From Holacanthus passer (lineage: Eukaryota > Chordata > Actinopteri > Pomacanthidae): a stretch of DNA of 64,000 bases. The stretch lies in contig JAFREQ010000037.1 of assembly GCA_025331565.1 (NCBI GenBank), positions 2,914,001 to 2,978,000 on the forward strand, in the 5' to 3' direction. Of this stretch, positions 1 through 11,400 are shown piece by piece. The position numbers were made by a program, and so were the translations under genes. A model generated the notes under the pieces. It made no database searches. It saw nothing but the letters and a program-made list of their open reading frames with translations, and was not told the origin of the DNA. Position 1 is the stretch's first letter. Each line of letters begins with the position of its first letter.

Positions 1-1803
1 AAGGCGAGATGTGCTCGCACGCAGAAAGCAGGAAGGATTGAGAATACTGTGGGCAGAAGGGCAAACATAAGCTGTCGGAGCAAGTGCAGCTATCAGGCTA
101 ACAACAACATCCCACTAATTTCAGATGATACACCTTTAATTTATTAATTTAAAGACCTTTTTACTCTAGTACCCTACTACTCTCAGTGCTTGCACTAAGT
201 GTTGGCCATGCAGCACCCCTCCTAGTCTTCTACTTATGTTATTTCAGGACACGATTATACAAACAAGAATATAAGCAGGCAGTACTTCCTAAAGGAAGGG
301 TTCATCCCTCCTTTTCTAAAAAGGGCTTGACAGTGGAGAGTTTTGCGTCATGTGCTTGCAAAGGTTCAAAGTTCAATAAAGGTGAACCTTGACCTGATAG
401 TCTGAGGCAGCCTGAGAAAATCAGAGGTTGCACAGACACCTGAAGCACATTGTTGAATTTGAATTACCTGTGACTCGGTTCAGTGAAAGTGGCAAAACCT
501 CAATGTAAAAATATTGTTGTCTTATTTGCAAATGATTGCATTGTATTTTCATTTATGTTTTATAGAGGGTCCAACTTTTTTGGAATCAGGATTTTATGAT
601 GTAAATGCATAAAAATGATGATGAATAAATGTACTTAGTTACGTTCCACCAGTGGTCAGATATCAGGGATTGAAAGTGATGAGGGAAATTTCCTTGAATC
701 TCTGTTTTAGAGCATTTTAAGCCTCTGCTTGATCTATCATTGCCCTCTCTTCACTCCCTTACTCCAACTGAGCTAATGGTTTGGGGATTTGGTGCTTAAA
801 GCTTAATTGAATCCATCCAGGTAAACTGTGGTTTAATCAAACAGGTTTGGTGTTGTGCATTTGAGTACAGTCAAGATTACATTTCACATCCAGTGCAGAA
901 CCGCTTCCATTTAAGTGGAGCTGTTTGAGTGAAGCCAAGGCAAACAGGACATTTAATCTTTACTTTATCACTTCCCAACAACAACAGCAGAAAGTGTAGA
1001 TGGATATGTGTGGCAGCTTTGGAAAGTGGGTTATTGGACACAGCGAACCTTGGCTTATGTTTGGTGGATGAATCACTGTTTCCTTGTTTTTGAAAGAAGT
1101 CAAGTAAAAGTAAGAGATGTTTAAAGTTTATAGCTGATAAGCTGTAAACTCCATAGTTGTGAGTGTGTGTGTGTGTGTGTGTGTGTATTCAACATCACTG
1201 CTGACTTTCTCAATAATGCATTATTAATATACCTAAACACTGTGATCCAAAAGCAGTGTACCCCATAAATAAATCAGAGATCTGCCTACTTCCAGCCAGC
1301 TCCCTTGAGATGGTGAATGTTTGTGTTTAACGCTCAGTTTCTCCCCAGGAAGCTGATTTCAATGTTGAAAGTGTAAACTTTTGAGCTGTTACATCAACAG
1401 AGTTTGTAAGAGCTCAGCGCAGATCCTCGCGGTCACTAACAAGCTGTACTCAGCACATTCGTCCATAGTGAATTTTTTTTTTGGAAAACTGCCTGTCATT
1501 AGCTAATTTGTCTCCAAACTCTTGTAAATTATGGCCATAATGGAGCGATCTTCAGCCACAAAGCAACATTTTGGAACTTGAGGAGAGGATTTTCTTTTGT
1601 TTAAACAATTTTCAGAGTGCACGTTGCGAAAAGAGTCCCACATTTCTCCATCCTTCAACAAATCATGCAATCATATAACAGAGTGTTACTTTAGAAAGCT
1701 GAAACCTTTCTCATGAACTTCCTCAGTGTTTGTGTCTCACTTTATTTACATGACCTCTTTTTTGACCTCTCTGTGCTCATCGCTTTCTTTCCCCTCCGTC
1801 CAG
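1..1803 (+). other. plcb1: plcb1 intron (5' end outside window)
   Basis: No plcb1 exon can be read here, and the X-box exon expected just before the first visible exon is not present, so the window opens inside an intron. Contents are a repeat fragment at about 525-590 (listed separately), a (GT)n run at 1163-1186, and otherwise unremarkable AT-rich sequence. The intron ends in a pyrimidine-rich tract and CAG at 1801-1803. Confidence 0.8.
525..590 (-). repeat. Fragment of a dispersed fish repeat, minus orientation
   Basis: Read on the minus strand this resembles a fragment at 11641-11715 on the plus strand. Both share the run 'tgcaatcatttgcaaa' and an upstream 'ttccaaaa..agttgg' block. The pattern matches a widespread fish non-autonomous DNA-transposon family that I recognise by its 'ccaaaaaagttggga' end. 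Family assignment is from memory, and only an incomplete copy is present. Confidence 0.5.
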
Positions 1804-1978
1804 CTGGAGTCCGGTGTGCCTCTGCCCAGCCCCATGGAGCTGATGGGGAAGATCCTGGTGAAGAACAAGAAGAAACACCACAAGACGGACGGAAGCACCA
1901 AGAAGAAACTGTCGGAGCAGGTTTCCAACACCTACAGCGATTCTTCCAGCGTGTGCGAGCCCTCGTCCCCGAGCGCAG
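1804..1978 (+). CDS. plcb1: plcb1 exon: end of X box, start of X-Y linker
   Basis: Starts in phase 0 after CAG and ends before GTACAC in phase 1. It encodes LESGVPLPSP, MGKILVKNKKK and a serine-rich stretch NTYSDSSS. This is the conserved end of the X domain running into the regulatory linker. The 'KILVKNKK' block is diagnostic of the PLC-beta family. Confidence 0.93.
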
Positions 1979-2414
1979 GTACACACTACAAACAGAGCCA
2001 TCAAGTCACGCTGAGAGGGTTGAGTTATGATGTTTGAGATGTAAAATGTAGCCAAACCGTCTGGGTCCATCTGCAATCTGGGCCCACACCTCTGTGCTGT
2101 CCAGAAACTGAACTAGTGGAGCGCAGCAGTGCTATTGTTTATCATTCATCATTTTCATGGCCCTCTCCATCAGCTGAACGTATTATTGGCTGTTGTACAC
2201 ACTCCCTGTCAGGCATACACACTGCTATTCACTGGGGCATCTTAAACACAGACCAGTGGTGGCCTTCAGTGTGTCGCTGTGTGAGCATGTGGCGGTGCTA
2301 AAACTGTGTGGTGAACTTTTACATATCTCAGTTTATGGATTTTTATATTATCACAGCTGCTCTCTGGTTTTAGTTCTCCCTAATTGGTCATAGCTGCACT
2401 TCATTTGTGGCCTT

Positions 2415-2447
<33 letters not shown>

Positions 2448-5400
2448 ACATGCACGCTTCATTCTTCATTCTATTTTTTATATTTATTCATGTTTCTACA
2501 TGCAGTATATAATTCAGCTCTAAATGATAATAGACCTTGCAATCAATTACCTTTAATTTCATCTGGTTGCTGAGCTGCAAGCTTCATTCTTATCTGAACA
2601 CACACTGCCCCCTGGTGTAAGAAATAAGCAGCACAAGTGTTTGACAATAACATTCTAACAGACAATCATTGAGTCAATTACTGATCAGTGCAAGGGCATA
2701 GATTTGTCTTTTGAAGTTGGGTACAGTAACATCTGTTGCTCTTCAAACAGACAAAAAACTTTATATTTTCATACATTTATAGTAATCTTTTAATTAGAAA
2801 TAATATAATTGCACATTGTCATTGTGAATCATGATTTACATTTTATATTTTTTCCTAAAAAATATGCAGAGCATATTTGGCTGTTACCTGATGTTCTTTG
2901 AGGCAGCACAAAGCTTTTTACTGTCTTTTGTTGTCTCATCTTACCTGGTGATTGCAGTTATACAGTAGGTTTGACCTTGTAGTATTGTAGAATAATCCAA
3001 TTTTGTTGTTGATGAGTTTGTTTTTTCCCCACACAGGTTCAACCAAAGAGGAGATGGCAGATTCCTCGCAGCCGTCTGAGGGCGCCGAGCTCAGCCTGAG
3101 GCCACAGGGCAGAAAGTCTATTGGTGAGTCATGCATGACCTCAGACTCCGAGGGAAATCATTAGTAGCGCTCTCATCAGGCTGGCTGCAGAAGCTGTAGG
3201 TCAGTTCGACCATTACACTGCTAAAATTAATTTCCTCAGTCAGTGTGTCCTCAGATTCAGTGGGAAATCTTTAGTGGGTCGCTCATTATGTGGAAGGGTC
3301 AGCTGGGCCACAACAATATTAAAATTAATTTCCTCAGTCCATGAGCTCCATTGGTTTGGAGCTATCAGTGTAAAACTTATTTGTGTCCCTGCTTTAGATA
3401 TAATAGAGGCGTCAAATCCTTGATAAAGACTTGTTTAAAAAGCTTTCAAACCAGGCTGTCCCACATTTTGCATTGACTATCTGGAAATGTTGATATACAC
3501 ACAACTTCTGCATGTAACTGCTTCATTTTGCTTTATTTACTGTGACCATATTTGTGGCTCATGTTTCAGGTGAGGTGGAGGCAGAAAGCGAGGATGAAGA
3601 TGACGATGACGACGACTGTAAAAAGGGCTCAATGGATGAGGTGTGTATCTTGCAAATGGCACTTAGCAGTCAGTTCAAATACTACAAATAATGTAGATTT
3701 AAAGCTCAGTGTACTGTTTGCATGTCACACACTGAAGCTGCCCTCTTGTGTACATATTTGATAATGCATTATATTTCTGCTGTGTGTTTGCAAAGTCCTG
3801 GATAACAGGGTTTTTGAGATTATGTTGGGAGTGTGAAGCTCATGAAATATTCTTGTTATTGTTTTCAAGGGTTATAAGAGAGATTTTTTTTTCTTCAAAA
3901 TATTGTTTTGCATTACATTTAATTGCTTATGTGTGTGTTTTCATGTACAGGGCACAGCAGGCAGCGAGGCATTTGCCACAGAAGAAATGTCCAACCTGGT
4001 CATCTACATCCAACCAGTCAAGTTTAACAGCTTCGAGGGTTCTAAAAGTATGTAATCTACTGATGGACATATACATACTGTAGCTCATGCTAAGACTAAA
4101 TTATTCAGTAAGGTCTCAAATGAGAAAAAGTTGTGCTTTGGAATAAAATACTTTTTTACATAAACATCAGCTCTGTGCAAGAGCTGTAAACATGTTTATA
4201 CAGCAGTGAGAAATGATGCCATCAATCTGTCCTGTGACCACTGGATTACTGTGATCAACATGTCACCATATCTGCCTGCAGAGATCAATCGCAGCTACCA
4301 GATGTCATCCTTCGTAGAGACCAAAGCTTTGGAACAACTGACCAAATCTCCTGTGGAGTTTGTGGAGTATCCTTTTCACTTTCACCGAGGCATGTTTGTG
4401 CTTAATATAGCTCACCGTGTTTTGTGGTCATCTGTTTTTCATCACTCATATGGCTCATCTCGTTAAAGTAATAATGAGATTATAGTGACATTCAGAGAAC
4501 TGTGTGTGATTTGAAGTCAGTAATTCTTGATTTAAAGTCTATTTAGAACTACGCATTGAATAGTACTTGTACTTGCAGCATTGTCCTTAACCAGCTGTGC
4601 TCAGGTACAACAAGCTGCAGCTGAGCAGGATCTACCCTAAAGGGACCCGAGTGGATTCTTCCAACTACAACCCTCAGCTCTTTTGGAACGCCGGCTGTCA
4701 GCTGGTGGCTCTCAACTTCCAAACCATTGGTGAGGGAGGATAGTGAATGGCATTTGTATTACTTTTATTTTATTTTATTGTGTAAATCTTTTATTCCTTC
4801 ACATTTTAGGGGAATGTATGAATCAGTTGAAAAACAAGTGTTCCAAGGCAACAGAAATATTATATATATATATTGAAATATTGATGTGTGCATTTTAAAG
4901 TTTGTCTGTTTTATTTCAATGTTGTCGACTCACTCAAATAAACTCCTATTATTCTGTCCAAACTCCACAGATTTGTCCATGCAGTTGAACCTGGGCATGT
5001 ATGAGTACAATGGGAAATGTGGCTACAGACTCAAACCAGAGTTTATGAGGCGGCCGGACAAACACTTTGACCCTTTCACTGAGAGCACGGTGGATGGGAT
5101 AGTTGCCAACACACTGTCTGTAAAGGTTTGTGTTGGTCTTTTTGTGCATGTCTCTCTCCCCCCCCCCTCTCTCTCTCTGTGCGTGTTTGATCATTTCTTC
5201 TCTCCCCTTGCTTTCTTTCCTTCCTTCCAGATCATCTCAGGCCAGTTCCTGTCAGATAAGAAAGTAGGCACGTACGTGGAGATCGACATGTTCGGCTTAC
5301 CAGTGGACACCAAGAGGAAAGCGTTCAAGACCAAGACATCTCAGGGCAATGCCATCAACCCTGTCTGGGAAGAGGAGGCCATTGTCTTCAAGAAGGTCAG

Positions 5401-8400
5401 ACTGTGGCTTCATGCATATACACAGTTACTACATTGTCATTTGAACACTTCAGTGACATGGATAGAAGTATAGAAGAAGATAGAAGGAATTAATGGCTGT
5501 ATGTTATAAAGCCTGAAATCAAAAGTGAGTTTCAATAAGGAACTGTATCAATTTAATTTCATTTTGAACCAAAATACTGCAAGTTAACAACTTCTGAAAA
5601 TGTACAGGCATATAATAGGAGTTTGAGCAATACATGGAATATGAATATAAAATATTTTCTTGAGAAAATGCATCAAAACAGCAACTGAGTGGTATAACTT
5701 TGATGTGATAAGGCATTTTATACACTTTCCTCAGGTCGTTCTGCCCACACTTGCTTCCTTAAGGATAGCTGTGTTTGAAGAGGGAGGGAAGTTCATCGGC
5801 CACCGTATCATTCCTGTGTCAGCCATCCGTCCAGGTAACAATGTTTTGTTTCAGCACAGCTCTTATTATCCACCATGATTTCAAATATCTGTTGATTATT
5901 GACTGAGGGCAGAGACAGTACAAAAACAATTACATATAGATAGATAGATAGATGTACTTTTGATTTGTGTAAATGTTTGCACTTTGCTTCGCTGCATTTT
6001 TCCTGATGTAGTCTGAGCTCCTGAATTGTTATTTCTAACCTGATGGACCCTCAATCTGACTCCCACCCTGCAGGCTATCACTACATCAGTCTAAGGAATG
6101 AGAAGAACCAGTCCCTGACTTTGCCTGCTCTGTTTGTGTATGTAGAAGTAAAGGACTATGTCCCAGACACTTTTGCAGGTAAGTCGCAAGTCAACATATT
6201 CAAACCAGAAAACACTGGAGGTTCAGAGTTATGCTCAGCATCACAAAAAAGTGCTCCTCTGTTTTCTTCCCGTCCCTCAGACGTCATTGAAGCCCTGTCC
6301 AATCCCATCCGCTATGTCAACCTGATGGAGCAGAGAGCCAATCAGCTGGCTGCTCTCACTCTGGAGGAGGGAGGAGAGGAGGAAGGTGACAAAGAGGTGT
6401 GTGTACACTCTTCTCTCCACCACACATGCAGGACATCCCTCGTGTGTGTGCTCATTATCATTTGTGTTTATGAGTGAAAAGCTTTGTGCCACTGATCAGT
6501 TGCTGATTGAGATGAGTGCCCCCTCATTCAACTGGCCACTCACCTCATTGTCAGGAACTAACTGGTTTAGAAATTTGAAACATATTGCGGGGAGAATGAG
6601 AAGCTGCAGAGAGAGTTCCCTTTCCTCAACAAAACTCTATTGAGGTGCAATTTAGAAAGAAGCTGCATGAGGGGGTTTTAATATCACCACAAAGCTACAA
6701 ACACCATTGCAGTAAAAGGAGGAGTTATGAACCACAGCTTGTGTCCAGCACAGATCCCCACAGATATGATCAACAGACCTTGTTCTGGCCATTTTTCCTT
6801 CCCAGTCACTTCATGATAAACTGCACTGCAACTGCAGCTGTAGCAGTATTGTTGCTGCATTTCATCAAACCTCTTCCAGCTTCCACCTGCAGGCTCTGAT
6901 TATAGGTTTCCTTTGGGGGGAGGTTTGTCATTGTGACTCAGTGTGCTTTCATTGTGCTGTGCTTTAAGGCGTGTGATGGTAGGGAGAGACAAGGTTAGAT
7001 GTCAGATGTCAAAAATCAACACTGCACACACCACCATTCATTGTCCATAACTGTGTTTACCTAAGTACTCTGCATGAAGTGATACAATGGCTGATGAGAC
7101 TTACTTGGTTCCTCCAGCTCAAAAAAAAGCTTTGATTTGACAAACCAAATCAAATGAATATTCCATGACTGACAGCCAGTGCAGACGCTCAAATGTCTAA
7201 CCTTAACAGGAATGAAGACTGAGACAGTTCACTAAACCTCATATTGATCCCCCTGAGGTCTGTAATTGGAAGGCTATGTTATTAGGCTAACCCTGACTTT
7301 AGCTTAAGTCGATCTTAAAGGTACCTGTGGACATTTCGACCACTAAAAATGTGGCATGGAAAAAGATTGCCAGCAAGCAAATATGGATGTAAATATAACT
7401 TTAAGAATCTCTGAACTACTTTTCACATTACTGACTAACCACTTACTGACATGAAACACTAGAAACGCAGAAAATAAACCAACAGAATTCCAACTAGATT
7501 TGGCAGTGACCTTTCTCTTCTCATCTCATCTCTCTCTTCTCATAACCTAAATGCCAAGCAGCTCAGAGAGTTTTAACAAGTCATGGCTGCTTAAGAGAAT
7601 GACTGTCTGCTTTGTTCCAAGTGACGCATCAAAGGAAAGATCGCACTGTGAGCTTCTCGCACTAATGAGCCATCAACATTACAACGGTGGCAGGGGAATG
7701 GTAACCTTATAAGTGGCGCATTGAGGGTAAAGTAGCGGCGATCTCGTTAATGGTGTTAGACATTTTAAATGTACTTGATAGAAATTACAGATAGCCAATG
7801 ATTAATGTAGCAACAGGGAACAGAAAAATGGATGATATCCGAGGAGAGATGAGAACAAGTTGGGATAAATTTAAGGTAGGAGGAAAGGCGGAACACAGGG
7901 TTATCTGGGGTTATGAGAAGAGAGGACTGGAAAGAAGGGTTGTTCCTGAGGGGCTTCTTTTATCTGATTTGCCAGCTGATCCGATTACCCAGGAGGACGG
8001 CCGAAGGCGAGCTGCTTCATGCTGTGACCATGGCAGCCATCAGCAAAAGTTGAAGCAGCAGCATTAGAAAGGCAGAGCACAGTGTGGGGAGACGAATGTA
8101 GAAGGACGAGTGGATCAGGGTAGTGTGACTAGAGGAGAGATTATTTTAACATTGCGTTCAGAGACAAGAGCAATGTTGAGAGTGGGTTACCAAAGCTATG
8201 TCTACAAACTATCCTGGAGAACACAGGTACAACAAGAGAAAACACTCAAGGAGGTTTTTGTTCCTTAGAAAAATCTTTTTGAATGTATTTTAAACATAAT
8301 AGGTTTTGGAGGGGAGATATTCAGTGGACATTGTATTGAAGTTGAAACACAGAAGAAAAGCTGTTGTATGCAGACCATTCATGTGATAGCAGCAGAGAAA

Positions 8401-11400
8401 TGTGCTGTGGGTGCTTGTTAGATATTATGCAGTGTTCGATTGTGTATTTGTGCACAACTCTGCATCACAACTGGCAAACCGACAAAGTATGTGCGTGCTG
8501 TGCATTTTACTGCACTTCACATTATGGAATCTCAAATGCATGATAAGAATTTAAAAAGCTGTGCACAGCATTCCTCTGCAGAAAAGTCAATGGTTAGTGC
8601 TGTATTGACTCACTGAATTGATCTGAATGTTCAATCTTTCATGTGACGGACAGGTGGAGGCAGGAAGCGATGCTCCCTCTGAATCGAAGGTGGACCAGAG
8701 GGTAACACTGCCTGCAGAGAACGGACTGAGCCACACACCCATTATCGCCCCCAAACCCCCTTCACTGGTGGGCCACCAGCCCCAGTCTGCAGGTACTGTG
8801 TAAAACCAGCATTACATTTTCAGTAGTTAAAATCTCACTCGAAGTCTGTTGTAAATGCACTGCGTACCTCAGGTAACACTTTGCCTCAGATATATTGCTG
8901 TAAGAAAATATGTCTTTATTCTTAGATGAGACAAACAGTAAATGGTTTGCTTAAGTACATTTTCATACCCTTGAATTTAGCATTTTTTATGAAATGTTGC
9001 AATTCAATTAATCTGTTATCTGATAATACATCTATAATATATCTGCTTATGTCTTAATGGTTGAGGGTCACGGGTTACAGATGAAAAACAAATGAAATAT
9101 TTAAGTCTGCCTCTAAGATTTTAAGAATAATGACAGAAAATGTTTCCCCATGTCTCATGTTGATTAGTTCTGATTTAGATATTTTTGGAGGAATAAACAA
9201 GGTTCTGCTGTTCATTAAAATGTGGACATGTGAAAATGCAAATCGATGAAAGTTCTGAAATATTTTGTCACTTAGCTGTACAATTAGCTTAACATGTGAA
9301 CTTGTTTTTTGGTAACCAGGCTCATTGAAACCAGCAGTGAAGACTGAAGACATCATTCAGAGTGTCCTCACTGGTGAGATTGTTTTCAAACTTCGAGCAC
9401 TTTACTCTTATATCTGTGGTTATTATTTAGGCTTTTCGAGGTCATGTACGTGATACTCACTGGAATTCGTTTAATTGATTTTTGATTGATTTACTTTGTT
9501 GTGTGTTAATGATTTATTTTATTGCAGTCAATTTTTCAAGGTAAAAGTACTTCTATGATAACCTTAGAAATTATTTGTGATAACTTAATAAATCGGTATT
9601 GTGCAAGTGAATTGCAGGAAATCAACAATTAACAATATACATGCTGTCATATAAAGTATGAGTCATGTGTTGTTCGTACAATGCTTATGACTTTCTCTTT
9701 ATATAATTTGACTGTGTTGTTCCCTCCAATGCAACCTTTTAAACTGCTGCTATTCTCAGAAACCAAGCAGTTGCTACGATCATCTCATCTTTTTCTGTTG
9801 GTCCTCCTTGCCCTATCTTTAGAACTAGAGGCTCAGACCCTGGAGGAGTTGAAGCAACAGAAGGGCTTTGTCAGAGAGCAGAGGAAGCAGTACAAGGAGA
9901 TGAAGGAGCTGGTTCGCAAACACCACCGCAAGACCAGCGAGCTGATCAAGGAGCACACGGCTCGTGTGTCTGAGCTACAGAGCCAGCATCAGCGGCGGCG
10001 CTCTGCCCTGCAGAAGAGCCACAAACGAGACGGTAAGAAAAGGTAGGTAGCCCTCCTCTTCTCCGCTTCAGACTGTCCCACTGTTGGTTTCTCTCTCCAC
10101 CTCTTTCCTTTGGAATCTTTCTACCTGTCATCGAGAGGAATCCAAAAATCCAAAAACACATCAACACAACTAAGGAAATAGAGGCTGTTGGCTATTGTTT
10201 TACCTCCGACTAACTGGCCAAATGTCACAGTGCCATGTTGAGATATTTCCAGCAAAGCTACAGCAGTAAAGATTTTCACATTCCGATAGTTTAAAATCAT
10301 TCTGGGAAATAAATAAAGTACAACCTGAAGCAAAAATAGATGGGGCAACTTCAGGGAAAGGGGCCTAGGAAATTAAATGACAACACTTTATCACAAAATA
10401 AAGTTCTTTTTTATAACGAATATATATAGTGGTGCATACTTTTCCCTTCCCTTCTTTCCTTCTTTATTCATTCACTTTATTATTCCATCAACTGAAATAT
10501 GCAATACATTATGCACCTTTACATAAAATCCATAAACATCCACTGTTGCATATTGTATTGCTCCCATACAAACACTGCAGGGCAGAAATGCAGAAAAGAA
10601 AATAAAGCTGAGCATTGTCTTGAATAAGAATGAGTGGAGAAGGCTTCCTCCAAGCCAAGGGACTCATTCAGGGGCCTCAAGAGTCCATCACTCAGTGAGG
10701 AATCAGGAATCACAGCAAAGATTACAGTCCTCTCAGCCAGTGTGGAGCACAGAGGAGCACTGCATAAGACAGATAGCACATTTCAACCAAGTTACCTCGA
10801 AGTACAAGATAAGGATAAGTGCCCTTCCTAATGTTTGAAATAACAGGAAAGGTCATAGCACCATTCACGGAAATAGTTTGACGTAGATACCATGAAGGCA
10901 TCTAATGTTCTGATGATAGATGTTTTATTTTATATAAAGATGCGTATCACAAGCATTCATTCAAAAAGTCCAGTTATAGAGTTAGGACCACTGTGCTGCA
11001 AGGTATGTATGAGGTATCTTTAATGTGTGGATGTTTGTTTGTGTGTGTGTGTGTGTCCATGTCTGTTTCTTTCTCCAGCCGGTCCGAGCACTCTCTGTCC
11101 ACCCTGGACCAGGAGCTGTGTGATCTGGATCAGGAGTGCAGCCAGAGGCTTGCAGAGCTGAAGGAGCAGCAGCAGCAGCAGCTCCTCGCACTTCGTCAGG
11201 AGCAGTACTACAGCGAGAAGTACCAGAAACGAGAACACATCAAGCAGGTGCTCACAAACACACGTGACAATTACACACATTTATATCTGTGAGGGCAGCT
11301 GGGTTGGCTGATTGATAAGCAGGATTGCAACAAATCTGTTTCATACTGTCTGTTTTCACTTCACATTCAAGAGATACCACATGTAGACTTTTCTCATCAA

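Noticed and set aside
6385..6390. Alternative donor GAAG|GTGACA in the Galpha-q helix exon
   Set aside because: Using it would break phase with the next exon and lose the acidic end. The donor at 6397 fits.
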